Shown: piece by piece, positions 1 through 12,537 of the stretch
Layout: each line of letters starts with the position of its first letter
Numbering within the stretch: position 1 is the first letter of the stretch
NCBI GenBank assembly: GCA_958450325.1
Contig: OY288259.1
Location: 61,034,987-61,098,986, forward strand
DNA length: 64,000 bases
Direction: 5' to 3'
Source of the DNA: Agrostemma githago
Taxonomy: Eukaryota > Streptophyta > Magnoliopsida > Caryophyllales > Caryophyllaceae
Position numbers and translations under genes: made by a program
The notes under the pieces: model-generated
What the model saw: only the letters and a program-made list of their open reading frames with translations
What the model was told of the DNA's origin: nothing
Database searches by the model: none

Positions 1-229
1 TAAATCCCCTAATCCCTAACTACTCCCATAATTCTCCACAAAATCCACGAAAATCAACCAATTACACAAAAAATCAACAATCAATCAAATCACAACACCT
101 AAAATCCTAAATCCTGCAATAATCTCAACATGTATACATCAAATCACGAATCGAGCCGTATAATCATCAATCATCAATATAAATCATAAAAAAATCATAA
201 AAAATCGCGAAATTAAGATTCGATACCTG

Positions 230-340
230 GAAACCTAGAGATCGTTGATGATGAAGAAATATTTGATGGAAATTAGTACTGGAAATTGAAAAAAGATGAA
301 GGTTTTAGCTATGGCGGTCGATGATGAGAGAGGTGAGTTG
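230..340 (-). other. possible 5-prime UTR exon of a gene leaving the window
   Basis: Read on the minus strand, this stretch is a pyrimidine-rich, ATG-free leader ending in a good donor (TTTCCAG, then GTATCG) at about 227. It could be the first untranslated exon of a gene whose coding part lies left of the window. The plus strand also offers a short ATG frame with a GTGAG donor, so the orientation is uncertain. Positions 1-229 and 341-640 are AT-rich and show no other gene. Confidence 0.25.
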
Positions 341-640
341 CGCCGGATTTGGAGACAAACCGAATATTATTTTTATTTTATTTTTTTTTATTTTATTTTA
401 CTCCGTATTTATTTTCGTGTAACACGAATTTGTTTACTCGTATCGTATTTTTTTTTTTTTTGGTAAATACAAACGATCTCACGATAAATTATGGTATTAA
501 TACTCACGTACAAGTTATGTGTTATTTTTATTATATTATTTTAATTTCATTAGTATGTCTCGCGATAAGTTATCATGATTCATCAGATAGTTTCACGGAA
601 TCATGACTCATCAGATAGTCTCACGAAATAATTATTGATA

Positions 641-906
641 GTTCCTCCATTTTCTTTTTATTTTCCCATTTAATTTTGCACACTTTTTTTTTAATGAATA
701 TAAAATAATAAATTTAAAAAATAATGAGGGTAGAATGGTAAGTGTAGGTAAATACGGAGTAGGAAATAATAAAGATGGAAAGTGTTGTAAATAATAAGGG
801 TAGTATGGTAAAAATTATGGACCAAAAAGAAAAGAAATGAAATGGGAAGATAAAAAAAAAGTGGACCGAAAAGAAAATTGGGAAGATATAAAGAAAATGG
901 AGGAAG
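641..906. mobile_element. Stowaway-like MITE
   Basis: The ends are terminal inverted repeats of about 20 bp (GTTCCTCCATTTTCTTT at left, its near-complement at right) flanked by TA on both sides. The interior is AT-rich and non-coding. The TIR and TA target fit the Tc1/mariner-derived Stowaway class. Confidence 0.6.
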
Positions 907-1229
907 TATTTTTTTGGGGAAAGACTAATTGGTAAATTCTCGTTTGTGATAAGGATATCTGTTATAAATGTATGATGGGTCAAGTAGTCGGAATAAAGAC
1001 GGGAATAAAAAAGTGCAGGGATAAATTTAAGACGAATAAGGATAACTCGTTTTAAAGGAGACATACTCGAATAATAAAGTTGACGGTGGTGTTCCCATAA
1101 AGTAATTTATTTTTTTAATAAAAACCATTTTTTTTTTAAAATCAAAACTCGAGATGCTTCATTAACAGTGAATAAGAAAGACGAACACTTTTTGTAGGAG
1201 TTGATAAGTCACTTATCATGATATTTTAC

Positions 1230-1358
1230 CAGTACTGACGATGTCTTAGCTTAGTGGTTAGGACTAGGTGCTCTGGGACAGTAGGTCTCAGGTTCGAATC
1301 CCCCCTCCCCTTTATTGTAATGCGACTAAGTGCGCTCCTCGTTGAACAAAAAAAAAAC
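1230..1358 (+). mobile_element. tRNA-derived SINE, copy 1
   Basis: A 129-bp element with a pol III A-box-like word (TAGCTTAGTGG, about 1248) and a B box (GGTTCGAATCC, about 1291), ending in an A-rich tail. It is flanked by the 10-bp target duplication GATATTTTAC (1220-1229 and 1359-1368). The extra 3-prime body and the direct repeats make it a SINE rather than a tRNA gene. It shares its 3-prime part (TGCGAYTAARTGCG) with the copy at 2291. The flanking 907-1219 and 1369-1542 show nothing recognisable. Confidence 0.8.
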
Positions 1359-1542
1359 GATATTTTACAAGTTAGTTTAGGAAAGTCATGAGTTAATGCA
1401 CGATTACACGACTGGTAGTTGTACGAGCCTAACGAACACTATGAATGCGTCTATCGGTCATAACTCATACGGAGTAAGTCATTTAGAGCATCAATAACCC
1501 GAAGGCAATCGCTCTCCACAAGGACACGTCGATGTCCTCGCT

Positions 1543-1884
1543 TAGGGATGTCAAAGGGTAGGATCTATACGGTAGAAACATAAGTCCACAGCTACTATTT
1601 CTTCATTATTCATCAATTTGATGATTCATGTTCCATATCATCATCATCAACTATGTCTCAACATCGTGAAATAAGAAGATATAAAAAGCCAAACAAATAA
1701 AAGGGTAGGATAAGGATCGGATCAGGATCTTGTAGACGGGATCCTTATCCGACCCTTTTATTTTTAAAAGGATCAGGGTCCGATCCTTATCCTCAGGATC
1801 CAAAAATACTGCGATCCATATCCTACCCTTAAAGGTATTGGATCCCAGGATCAGGGTAGGATCCAAGATCCATTAACATCCCTA
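1543..1884. mobile_element. hAT-type MITE
   Basis: The element starts TAGGGATGTCAA and ends with the imperfect inverse TTAACATCCCTA. It is flanked by the 8-bp duplication TCCTCGCT (1535-1542 and 1885-1892), the size hAT transposases make. The interior is a dense set of direct and inverted GGATC/GGGTAGGATC words able to fold extensively. There is no transposase frame, so it is non-autonomous. Confidence 0.75.
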
Positions 1885-2290
1885 TCCTCGCTCCACCGCT
1901 TCTTGTACTTCATCGAAGATTGTTACCGCTTCTGCTATACGTGGCTCAGATGTCACCCCACAGGGCCCACACAACACCGCACCTCTAGAGTCCCTCCAAA
2001 CCGTTCTTGTGCCCACCGGCCACCCTTTCTCTTCCCCATCACTACCAGTCGCCATCCCCGCCTGGCCGCCTTCTCACACCCACTATCGACATTAGCCTTG
2101 ATGTAACCTTTTTTTTTTTTTTTTTTTTTTAAGAAAAGAAGGTTGCTAACAAGTTTTTTTTCTCCAAAAAAAAAACACTTAATTATTAATTAATATACTC
2201 CGTGAAATATTAAATTCATTTTACTCATTATATAATTCCGATCAAACTTTATAGACGGGAATAATGGGATGATGATCTCATAATATTTTC

Positions 2291-2420
2291 TCATAACCGA
2301 AGATGTCCTGACATATTGGTTAAAACTATGTACGGTGGACGATAGATCCCAGATTCGAAACCCGCTTCCCAATATTATAATGCGATTAAATGCGTTTTCA
2401 TTGAACCAAAAAAATACGAG
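2291..2420 (+). mobile_element. tRNA-derived SINE, copy 2
   Basis: A diverged second copy of the SINE at 1230, with the same head (GATGTCCTGACATATTGG), a decayed B box (AGATTCGAAACCC) and the same 3-prime body and A tail. It is flanked by its own 10-bp duplication TAATATTTTC (2281-2290 and 2421-2430). It lies about 220 bp upstream of the ETFQO start codon, so it may sit in that promoter. Confidence 0.75.
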
Positions 2421-2638
2421 TAATATTTTCCGGTAAAACCGTCTTACAATTGTCTTTCCGTGGTGTTCATCTTGAATCTTGATCAAATCCATTTCCAATT
2501 TCTCCACGTAACTTCCAACTCATCGTTCTTACAGAGTTAATCTCTTGATGATCATTGTTATTACTCGAATCATCACTCTCTACAATCCCAATTGAAAATC
2601 AATCAAATCAATTCACCCCCAAATCATCACTCAACACC

Positions 2639-5600
2639 ATGCTCAAATCCCCATTTTTCAAAAAAAGATTCAACCTTTTCAAATCATCTTACTTCATACA
2701 CCCAACAAACTCCTCAAAATCCCACATTTCATCATCTGGGTCACCCCCAAATCCCCCATTTTCAGCAACCAACACAGTGACTAGCTCTAACAATGGGGTT
2801 TTCTCATCTGGGTACCTGTCAAAATGCTGGATTTCTGGTAATTTATGTAACAATGGTGGGGTTTTGATGAATGGTGGAGGTATGGTGAGACAAAGAAGAG
2901 GTTTTTGCGGCGTTTCGGACCGCCGCGAAAAGATGGAATATGATGTGGTTATAGTAGGAGCAGGGCCTGCTGGATTGTCAGCAGCTATAAGATTGAAGCA
3001 GCTTTGTATTGAGAAGAATGTTGATTTTTCTGTTTGTGTTGTTGAGAAAGGTGCTGAAGTTGGTATGTTTCTGTTTCTGTTTTATTAAGTTTTTCGTGAT
3101 CGAATCTAGAATTAAAATTTTGGGTAGCGAGTTGATCGTATTTGGTTACTTACTGTACATGAAAAGGTGTAATTTTTACGAGTTTTGGGTAGTGAAAGTC
3201 GATAATCTGGACCAGTGTTTTATAAAAGTTTGAGGTAGCGAGTTGATCATATTTGCTGCCTACTGTACATGAAAAGGGCTTGTTTTTACGAGTTTGGGGT
3301 AGTGAAAGTCGATAATCTTGACCAATGGTTTAAAAGTTTGAGGTAGCGAGTTGATCATACTTGCTTACTGGTCATGGAAAGGTGTCATTTTTACGAGCGT
3401 TGGGATAGTGAAAGTCGATAATCTTGACCAATGTTTTAAAAGTTCGAGGTAGCGAGTTGATTATATTTGCTTACTGAACAGTGTACATGAAAAGGGGTCA
3501 TTTTTACGAGCTTTGGGGCAGTGAAAGTCGATAATCTTGACCAATGTATTAAAAGTTTGAGGTAGCCAATGCTACACTACTGGGAATTGCTATGATGCCA
3601 ATAGTCTAGTGTGTGAAAATGGAACGAGCGCACTTCTGATTACCTCGCGTAGCTGTGTCCGACATTTGACAGTGGGACATGGATGTGACACTTAGGACTC
3701 TTGATTTAAGCCAAATATGCAGAATTTTCTTAAAAATAGTGGAGTTTGACACTTGGATATGCACCTACTTCTAAACGAGTCCTAGCAACATAGCTGCCCA
3801 TGAGGTGCTACATGGCTCAAATCCGGACTACACGGAATGGTTTACGCCCAAAAAACGCTGATATAGTTTATAAAACAGCGAGCTACTCCACCCGTTGCCA
3901 GTTAGTTTTGGGCTGGAACCTCCTTGGACTTATAAAGCGGACACTATCTTGGCCTTGATGGGTGAGGTGTGCGAATTTATCAGAAAGTTGTGAACTTTCA
4001 TGGATGATGGATACGATAACATTAAGAATACTTGGATTGAAAAACAGAAAATATAATACGAGTATGTAATGCTGCAATCCCTTTTAATAGTTCATGCTCG
4101 TACAATGTTGTGTAAGAAACCTTGGATATTCATGGTTCCGTAAAAATTCTGCAGGTCTCTTAGTAATACACTTTTACATTATTAATTTACTTTCGTTTTG
4201 TTTTGTTTATTTTGCCCTGCATTTACGGACTAGCTTTAGGGTATGAAAATATATTCACGCTACTATAATTTTTGGCCGTCTAGGCGCACATATACTATCA
4301 GGAAATGTCTTTGAGCCACGAGCATTGGATGAACTCTTTCCCGATTGGAAGCAGGAACAGGTGCTTTTCAGTTCACTTGTTTCCTGCTGCGGTTCATTTA
4401 AAGTTTTGGGGTATTGTCTTTGAGTGTTAAGCGATGGAATGCAATTCTTGTTTAAATAATACGGTAGTAGTGAGTCACGGGAGTATGTTTTGTCTCACGC
4501 CGTTTAAGCTAATGAAATTTCTTGGCCAACGATTGCATAAAAAACTGAACCAAAATAATACTAAGTGTACTATGAAATTCCGATGTTATGGTCTCCTTTA
4601 TGCTGATTCCGGGCATGATGTGCAGGCACCTATTGACACTCCTGTTTCGTGTGATAAGTTTTGGCTGCTAACTAAGGATCGTGCGTTATCACTTCCAAGT
4701 CCATTTGATAACAAAGGAAACTATGTGATAAGGTAGATCTTTAGCAGTGAATACTCTGAATGCGTGGTTGATGACCGATACCTCATGTTTCAAGTCACAA
4801 TGTTTTTTGATTTTACATATATTTGGAGACATTAATGACCGACATTGAAATCCGTTAACTATTAGGGAGGATCTTGTTGCTTGTTGTATGTGATGTGATG
4901 TCTGTAATATGAATTTGCATTATCTGATTAATGTGAGATTCAATCTGTCGCAGTTTGAGCCAGCTTGTACGTTGGTTAGGAACGAAAGCTGAGGAGCTAG
5001 GTGTCGAGATATATCCTGGTTTTGCTGCTAGTGAGGTATTTTGCGCTTAGCAGAACTTAGATCGTTCGAGTATTTCGCTTCATCACTTCATGTTAATTAG
5101 TTCTTTAAAAGACAGGTTTTGTATAATGCGAATCGTGAAGTTGTTGGTATCGCAACAAATGATATGGGAATCGCCAAGGACGGATCAAAGAAAGATACTT
5201 TTCAGCGTGGTGTCGAGTTGAAAGGCATGTTTATCAAGCCTTTAGCATTGATTGGCTGTATAATATCGTTCTCTGTATGATTTTACAGCCCAACTATTTT
5301 CCTGAAATGTGTTACGTCAAAAAATTTCAGGACGGGTTACCCTTCTTGCAGAAGGTTGTCGAGGATCATTATCCGAGGTCTGTTGCATTACCAATTTATT
5401 AAGATAGAATTTGTTGCATTACCAATTTTTTTATTTAATTTTTTTATCAACAGAAAATTATTAAAGATTACAACTTGAGAGAGAAGGGAAAGGCGCAGCA
5501 TCAGACTTACGCATTGGGGATCAAAGAGGTTATTCGCAAACTCCTTTCGCCCTACGATTCCAGCATTTCATTCACGACTCCTTTATCTCATTGCTATCAA

Positions 5601-7987
5601 GCAGAACATCTCTCGACTGCTTCCCTTTGTAATAAAAATAGCAAGTTTCTTATATAACGTAGGTGTGGGAAATTGATGCTGAAAAACATCAACCTGGCTT
5701 CGTTCTCCACACGTTGGGTTGGCCGTTGGATTATAACACATATGGAGGTTCCTTTCTGTACCACATGAAAGATAACTTGGTGTCCATTGGCCTTGTCGTG
5801 GCATTAGACTATCAGAATCCGTTTTTGAACCCTTACGAGGAATTTCAGGTATTCGAGTATCACTCTTTTCTTAGTTACACCGCTTTCCTTCTGGACTGTT
5901 AGATATCTCTTCACCTCCGCGTGTGTAATGTGTAATGTGTATGCTGGTATAGAAACTCAAACAACATCCTGCAATCAAACCAATGCTTGAAGGCGGCAGT
6001 GTCGTCCAATATGGTGCTCGTACTTTGAATGAAGGTGGTTTTCAGGTATGAGCTGCGTTCCTATTTGGCCGTTCACAATTCTCATACTAGACAGTCTCAC
6101 ACAGTACCTTTTGTTTGACCATTCCATTTACCTACACCTGACAAAACTGATCCAACCCTACCCGAGACCTGATTTGAAGACCAGAGTTTGACCGGTAACC
6201 CAAATTGGCCTTGTCTAACGTAGAAGTGATCCGAATGTTATTATTGCAAACAAGTTGATATCAGCCTGACCTGAAGTCAACCCAATTTTTCTAAGCCAAA
6301 AGCGATCCGACCTGGTTGACCCATTTACAAGGTTTACGTAACCTCCATTGGAAAAATCTTTTGCATGTCTTATGTTTCAAGCATTCCTTCTTCCATTTGG
6401 TACATACACGAGATTTTCTAGTATGACGATTGTCAATTTTCAGTCTATTCCATATCCAGTTTTTCCTGGAGGAGCGATAGTCGGATGTTCTGCTGGCTTT
6501 TTGAATGTACCCAAAATCAAAGGAACTCATACAGCTATGAAATCCGGTAGGGCGTTGTTTTTTCTCGCAAGAATCGATGAACTCATACAGCCATCTATGG
6601 TTTCGCCACTTGTAGAATTTTTTTCGACCAGCCTAATGAGTCTTCCGATTTTTGTATTCTTAGGGATGTTAGCAGCAGAATCTACCTTCGGTCTTCTGCA
6701 TCAAGGCCTGTTGATGGAAAGCTACTGGGACAATTTAAAGAAGTCTTGGATATGGGAAGAACTCTATAAAGCAAGAAATTTCCGACCTGTCAGTAATCGC
6801 AAACTCTTATCTTAGTTGGTCTTGTCATTTGCCTTTGCATTTTTAGACGTAACTTGATAGGCACGTCTCTTTCGCAGGCATTTGAATACGGACTTATTCC
6901 TGGTTTGACCTTAAGTGCTCTCGAACAGTAATCATCTCCTCCTCTTTTTTTTTCTTTCTGATCTGCATCTTTTAATCGCTGAATTCTCCGTAACATTTTG
7001 AATGCATCTCGTTGACAGTTACATAATGATGGGAAGGTCACCTTGGACTCTGAAGCATGGCAAACCCGATCACTTATCCACAAATGTATGTAATGTTCCG
7101 ACTCTTACTAAATCATGAAACTAACACTTTCCCAAATGTTTGCTAATTGTCAGCATCGTAGACTCAGTTTGATGGTATCTCGGCTGAATGCAACGACATA
7201 TGACCGAGTTTCTTGCCTCTTGTGTTACGTAGGTAGCAAAAAAACATTCCCCTATTCAGTATCCAAAACCCGATGGAGTCATTTCGTTTGATGTGCCAAC
7301 TTCACTATACAGGTATTCACACATTTTACCCGTGTTCTAACATTTCAAATTTTTGCTCCGTTTTCCAAAAGACTCGCCTTTTCTTGGTTATAAATTACTC
7401 CGTATTATGGAATGAAGCAAGATGCCCTCGCTGGACGTACTGCTTTTTTCCCATTCAGTGTAATTCTCGATGCAATTTGAATTATGTGTTCTACTACTTG
7501 CAATGACAGGAGCAACACGAATCATGACCATGACCAGCCGTCACATCTTCGATTGAAAAATCCGCTGATTCCTAATCAGGTGAATTTGCCTGAATATGCG
7601 GGCCCTGAGTCTCGATACTGCCCTGCACGTGTATATGAGTGAGTTCTCGTAGTTTTTTTCCTCTTACCTCGCTCCTTCACGGGTTCACTTGAGCTGTTAC
7701 GGTATTGTTGGTAGTTAGTAAATGATCGTCGACTCTCTGCATGAATTTTAGGTACCTTCCTGATGACAACGGCGAGATGAAATTGCAGATCAATGCCCAA
7801 AACTGTCTTCACTGCAAGGTCTAAATGTATAATGCACTTGGATTCCGAAACCTGAAAAAAAAAAAATTAAAAAAATCACGATGGGCTTCACTTTGTTTTG
7901 CAGGCATGCGATATAAAAGACCCGAAGCAAAACATCGAATGGAGCGTCCCAGAGGGCGGGGGTGGCCCGGGGTATACTGTCATGTAG
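2639..7987 (+). CDS. ETFQO: electron transfer flavoprotein-ubiquinone oxidoreductase, mitochondrial
   Basis: Inner-membrane flavo-iron-sulfur enzyme passing electrons from ETF to ubiquinone, used when branched-chain amino acids, phytol or lysine are burned. Exons: 2639-3062, 4284-4360, 4626-4732, 4954-5035, 5116-5224, 5331-5377, 5454-5528, 5663-5848, 5953-6045, 6444-6546, 6664-6788, 6878-6927, 7019-7085, 7233-7312, 7510-7638, 7752-7818, 7904-7987. The joined frame is 634 residues, the family length. Residues 1-98 form a Ser/Arg-rich transit peptide. The FAD dinucleotide-binding motif VIVGAGPAG starts near 104. The C-terminal 4Fe-4S ligands (CLHCKACDIK) span the last two exons, followed by EGGGGPGY. 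ATG 2639 is the first in-frame start after a stop at 2549. Intron 5 has a GC donor; intron 1 holds a minisatellite. It converges on SKIP16. Confidence 0.95.
3124..3561 (+). repeat. minisatellite in ETFQO intron 1
   Basis: Four head-to-tail copies of a 106-113-bp unit begin with GTAGCGAGTTGAT at 3124, 3235, 3343 and 3449, and a broken fifth start lies at 3562. Units differ by scattered substitutions. The rest of the intron (3562-4283) shows no other structure. Confidence 0.9.
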
Positions 7988-8493
7988 ATCTTGAGGCTGA
8001 TGGTTGGGGTTACATGCATTTGAACGCGATACTGTAAATATTGAATAGGAAATAAGCATTCGGAATCACATTTTTTTAGCTTCTGAGGCTCCGTTGAACG
8101 ATTGTATAAAACAATTGTCCAATCATTTGTCGGAAACACAGCCAATATAGCAACTCGATTACTCGACCCATCTATGGGCAGACATCCGAAAAAACAAATG
8201 ATTTCCAAACCGAATCTGATATGACCCGACAAAAGTCACTGAACTGACCTGATAATAATCGCCTTTAAGTGCAACCGTCAGCTTAGCATGTGAAATTGTT
8301 ACGGTCTGCATTCACTGAATCAGTTCAGACATTTCGGATCCATGTTTGTTCGGTTCCATTTAACAATGGCGGTATGCTTGTTTCGATGATTCTAATTTAC
8401 AGACTTACAGTAGAACAGATATTAATGACTGTTTAGGATATAAGTCAAGGTATACCCTTGATTACAAGCCATAAACCTCCTGCAATATTCCCA

Positions 8494-8524
<31 letters not shown>

Positions 8525-8566
8525 CACAACATCAATGTCACTGAGGCCTGAACTCCCTTATTTGTT
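7988..8566. other. intergenic space between two convergent genes
   Basis: This holds the 3-prime UTRs of ETFQO (+) and SKIP16 (-). A poly-A run followed by a CA microsatellite (about 8491-8528) lies just beyond the SKIP16 stop. No further gene is seen. Confidence 0.7.
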
Positions 8567-11500
8567 TCAGAAAATATACTCGGGTTTGAATACTTCAAAG
8601 CGCGCTACTTCAGCCTTAAATGGATCACCTTTCGGAGCAGCTAGCCTACACACGATCATACATCGAGAAAACTTTAGCATCTGAAGCAAATAGCATCAAC
8701 ATAAGCACTTTTGTCAAGTTAACATCGGGTTATCTCGAGGGTTGCGTTTGGCGAACAAATAAAACAAAGCAAATTTACCGATTACCAATACTCAATTCTT
8801 CCACAGTAAGTAATATGGAGTGAAATGATGAAATAATGAAGATTTTAACACGAAACTTAGTCGCTACTAGATTTTAGGCCAGACGTGATTTAGTCGAAAC
8901 ATACCTCCCAGGGACAAATGTGAAAGAACCTTCAATGGAGCCGGGAACATTCTGCTGAGAAGTGCAACTCTGATAAACAAACTCATTCCCGCCACGACGG
9001 AGCAATGGGTACTGCATCAACAAGATTCACCGATTTTTGTCTTACAACGACTAGGGTTTGATGTAAAGAGACGAGAAAGAGTAAAGAGCCACGGTCAGTC
9101 GGTCAGTCAGAATCTTACCTGTCCTATGACGGCTTCTGCGTCAACATTAACCTTGACATCTTCATTTTCGCGGATGATCCAGTGCCTTCTTTGCAACTGA
9201 CAAGAATCAAAGTTCATTCCGTAGACAGTGCAACCTTCGGGTAAAAGGGACATGCGGACGGAGTAAGCATATAAGTACACTGAGCTTTGTACCTCACTCT
9301 GCTCAGGAACAAGGATAGCTGATGTACGTACCTGATGTTCGTACACAAATACCATCAAATAGATGAAACTAAGATTCGGCAAGAACTAAAAATCTCAACT
9401 TTATCGTTCCCTTAGACTAAAACGCTTAGATTTAAGAAATTTCCAACTGCCCGCATTCAACGCCTATAATTATATTCGATTTCTAACGACATTCAACGCT
9501 TCCCGTGCAAAAACTTCCAGTCTCAGGTAGGTAGTAGGTTACCTGCACGCCATTTGTTACAGCAGTGGTGCAGAGCGGTGGTTTCTCAGGAAACTGGCAG
9601 ATGCTTTTCTGATCACCTTCCACGCGAATTGTAATCATACCACTTTCTAAACGACGCACATGTTCCTCAAGCCATAACAAGAACCCATCGGACTGTCGAT
9701 CATCCCCGCTCTTCAGTAACGCTTCCGGAACACAAGGAATCATTTCACCGTCCTCTCTCAAGTGCACAGTTCCAACGTACAGCAGGTTGTTAGAACAGTT
9801 GAGAGAAAAAACTTTGACGGTTCCTATCAATGAGGCGGCTACAGAAATATAATTGTTGTGTGACAAACCAATGTCGTGTGTCAAGTGTTTTGTCACAGAG
9901 ACAACCTGCTTTAAGGGTAATAAGCGAACATTTACCACGTGATCATACATAGTATAACCTCCGACGAGACCCAAGAAATCCCTTGAGAACTCTTGACCAT
10001 CATGTAAACGATATAATAATCTTGTCGGAAGAGGCAACTTGACTTTCAAGCTTTTCTCGACCGAATTTAACTCCTCTTCAGATGCACCTGTACGCAAAGT
10101 CGGCAGTGCCTCAGGAAAACTGGTATCGAGCCAAGTTTTAAGAGCATCCCAACACTTTTTTACTCGAACTACGAGAGGCCATGGATACATGCTGAAAGCT
10201 TCCCTCCAAATTTGATAAGCCAACTGTTAGAACAATGACGACTGAATCAAGATCATCTCCAATTGAACCGAAATCAATGAAGGAATATGTCATTTTCTAA
10301 GAATCCCCCACTCCGAACCTTAATCCTTGTGCATAAGGTAAATGTAGCATTTTATAAGAATCAAAGCGAGTATTAAATTCTAGGATTGACCTCTAGTCAA
10401 GATTGAGGTTCGAGGATGGTAACGTAGCAATTCGATTGAATATGCCAAAAATAGTCCAATGTAGCAATTTCTAAGAATCGAAGCGAGTACTAAATTCGAG
10501 AATTTACCTCTAATCATTTCACAAAAATCAAACTTTACCAATTAGGCATTCATGGGAGAGAAAACCTATCAACCAAAACCATTAAAATTTGCATATACAC
10601 TATCAAAAATCAAACTTTACCCCATCAACTCCAATTAAATTGGAATCAACACACAAAACCCACCTACTAAAATCTTGAATTTACCTCGAATCGCTTCACA
10701 AAAACCAAACTTTACCAATTAGGCATTCATGGGAGAGAAAACCTATCAACCAAAACCATTAAAATTTGCATATACACTATCAAAAATCAAACTTTACCCC
10801 ATCAACTCCAATTAAATTGGAATCAACACACAAAACCCACCTACTAAAATCTTGAATTTACCTCGAATCGCTTCGCAAAAACCAAACTTTACCTATTAGG
10901 CATTCATGGGAGAGAAAACCCATGAGCAAAAAGCATTAAAATTTGCATATAAACTATCAAAAATCAAACTTTACCCCCATCAACTCCAATTAAATTGGAA
11001 TCAACACACAAAACCCACCTACTAAAATCTTGAATTTACCTCGAATCGCTTCGCAAAAACCAAACTTTACCTATTAGGCATTCATGGGAGAGAAAACCCA
11101 TGAGCAAAAAGCATTAAAATTTGCATATAAACTATCAAAAATCAAACTTTACCCCCATCAAACTCCAATTAAACTTCAATCAATACACACAAAACACACC
11201 AATTAAAATCTTGAATTTCCCTCTAATCACTTAACAAAAATCAAACTTTACCTATTGGGCATTCATGGGAGAGAAAACCCATGAACCAAAAGCATTAAAA
11301 TTTGCATATAAACTACTCTTTTCGTCTCGATAATTTCTTGTCCTTTTACTCCTCACAAATGATCGAGACAAAGGGAGTATCAAAAATCAAACTTTACCCC
11401 CCATCAAACTCCAATCAATACACACAAAACCCCCCAATTATAAAACCTTTAAATAAATCAAAATCCATAAAAAAAAAATGAAAGTGTTCATACTCCCTCA

Positions 11501-11885
11501 ATGCATGTTTTCTTTTCTCTATATCTTTAACTACTTATTTCTAAAAAAATAATTAAAAAATTGATATTCATGATGCACTCGATTCGACAATGTTTTATCT
11601 CATATATATTAAAAGTTATATCGACGATTCTTCTAACTAATGAATGATGCACAACAACCAAATGTATGGAATCGATACCTTAAAAGAGGGAAGAGTATTG
11701 CCAAAAGGGTCAATTGGTGAAGAAAGATTGAGATCATTGGAAGAATGAAGAGCCCAGAAAGAATCATCAGAAGCCCAATCTCTGAATTTCTTGTTAACAC
11801 AACAAAGTGTAGCATTATCATTTGGGTCTAATTTTGAGAGGATTATGTGCAAACCCAGATTCTCTAAACCCTCAATTCCAATCAT
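8567..11885 (-). CDS. SKIP16: F-box protein SKIP16 (F-box, SMI1/KNR4-like, ApaG)
   Basis: Predicted substrate receptor of an SCF ubiquitin ligase, binding SKP1/ASK through its F-box. Exons in transcript order: 11885-11679, 10223-9543, 9331-9119, 9011-8905, 8645-8567; joined, 428 residues, close to Arabidopsis SKIP16. Residues 5-50 are an F-box (LENLGLHIILSKLD, then FRDWASDDSFW). Residues about 95-250 contain the SMI1/KNR4-type segment (LPLPTRLLYRLHDGQE). The C-terminal 130 residues are an ApaG/DUF525 beta-sandwich, starting VRTSAILVPEQSEVQ and containing RRHWIIRE. The start is the first ATG after upstream stops. Intron 1 (1.45 kb) is mostly tandem repeat. The substrate is unknown. Confidence 0.93.
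10500..11315. repeat. 177-bp tandem repeat in SKIP16 intron 1
   Basis: About 4.5 copies of a 177-181-bp unit. The word ATTAGGCATTCATGGGAGAG recurs at 10541, 10718, 10895 and 11073, and as ATTGGGCATTCATGG at 11254. Copies 1-4 are nearly identical, suggesting recent expansion. The array ends where a short Stowaway-like element begins. Confidence 0.92.
11316..11377. mobile_element. very short Stowaway-like element
   Basis: A 62-bp element with inverted ends (CTCTTTTCGTCTCGAT, and the complement of ATCGAGACAAAGGGAG), flanked by TA. It is probably a MITE deletion derivative. Confidence 0.55.
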
Positions 11886-11984
11886 TTTCAGATTATTTGA
11901 TTCTCCCAATTCTCAATTTTTGCCTCTAAATGTTTTAGGTTTTGGCAAAATCACAAAATACGAGAAGTGAATATTGCTGAAGTC

Positions 11985-12171
11985 CATGGGTGCAGAGCCG
12001 ATCTCCTGTCCCATTTTTGTGTCCCACTGTCACACCAAACAGTGGATGACACATCGCCTATTGAATAAATAAAATATGTAATAAATATCATAACTAGTTG
12101 ATGTGTCATCTAGTGTATGGTGCGGCACACAGAGTGGGACACAAAATGGGACGGAAGATCCGCACTGGGGT
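11985..12171. mobile_element. MITE with about 38-bp inverted repeats upstream of SKIP16
   Basis: The ends are long imperfect inverted repeats sharing GTCCCATTTTGTGTCCCACT in opposite orientation, about 110 bp apart. It lies 100 bp upstream of the SKIP16 start codon. I could not read a clean target duplication, so the superfamily is open. Confidence 0.6.
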
Positions 12172-12373
12172 GGGTGGGTGTGGATCTTGCTTGTGACGGA
12201 AATATATTTCTTAATAATGTTAAAACAGGTCAAATATACTTCGTATTTAACTAGAAAATAAACAAAATTCTTACAACTTAGACATATGGATTTGTCTTAT
12301 TCTAAATATTTGACCCGTCATAAACTTAAGACGATATTTCCATCACCAACAAGAATTTGTCATTCACAAATTA

Positions 12374-12537
12374 TAGTGTACAATCGTTGTACCGTGTGAC
12401 GAACCCTTCAAACTAAAAATTTATGGTAAAAAGTTTTAACACGACAAAATGGTAACTAAAAATCTAAAACGATCATTTTTTACCATAAATTATTAAATTT
12501 TTAATATTGTCGCATGGTACAGCAATTATACACACTA
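12374..12537. mobile_element. small inverted-repeat element
   Basis: The ends are complementary over about 24 bp (TAGTGTACAATCGTTGTACC and an imperfect inverse), with a second internal inverted pair around TTTATGGTAAAAA. The flanks read ATTA on both sides, a possible short target duplication. The rest of 12538-13283, between SKIP16 and the next gene, holds nothing else I recognise. Confidence 0.5.

Noticed and set aside
349..1064. Two open frames of 85 and 116 codons, one on each strand
   Set aside because: Both are made of poly-Phe/Tyr/Ile runs from AT-rich DNA and overlap a MITE; no domain or splice context.
1241..1310. A tRNA gene, from the A and B box words
   Set aside because: The tRNA arms do not pair, and an A-tailed 3-prime body plus target duplications follow, so this is a SINE.
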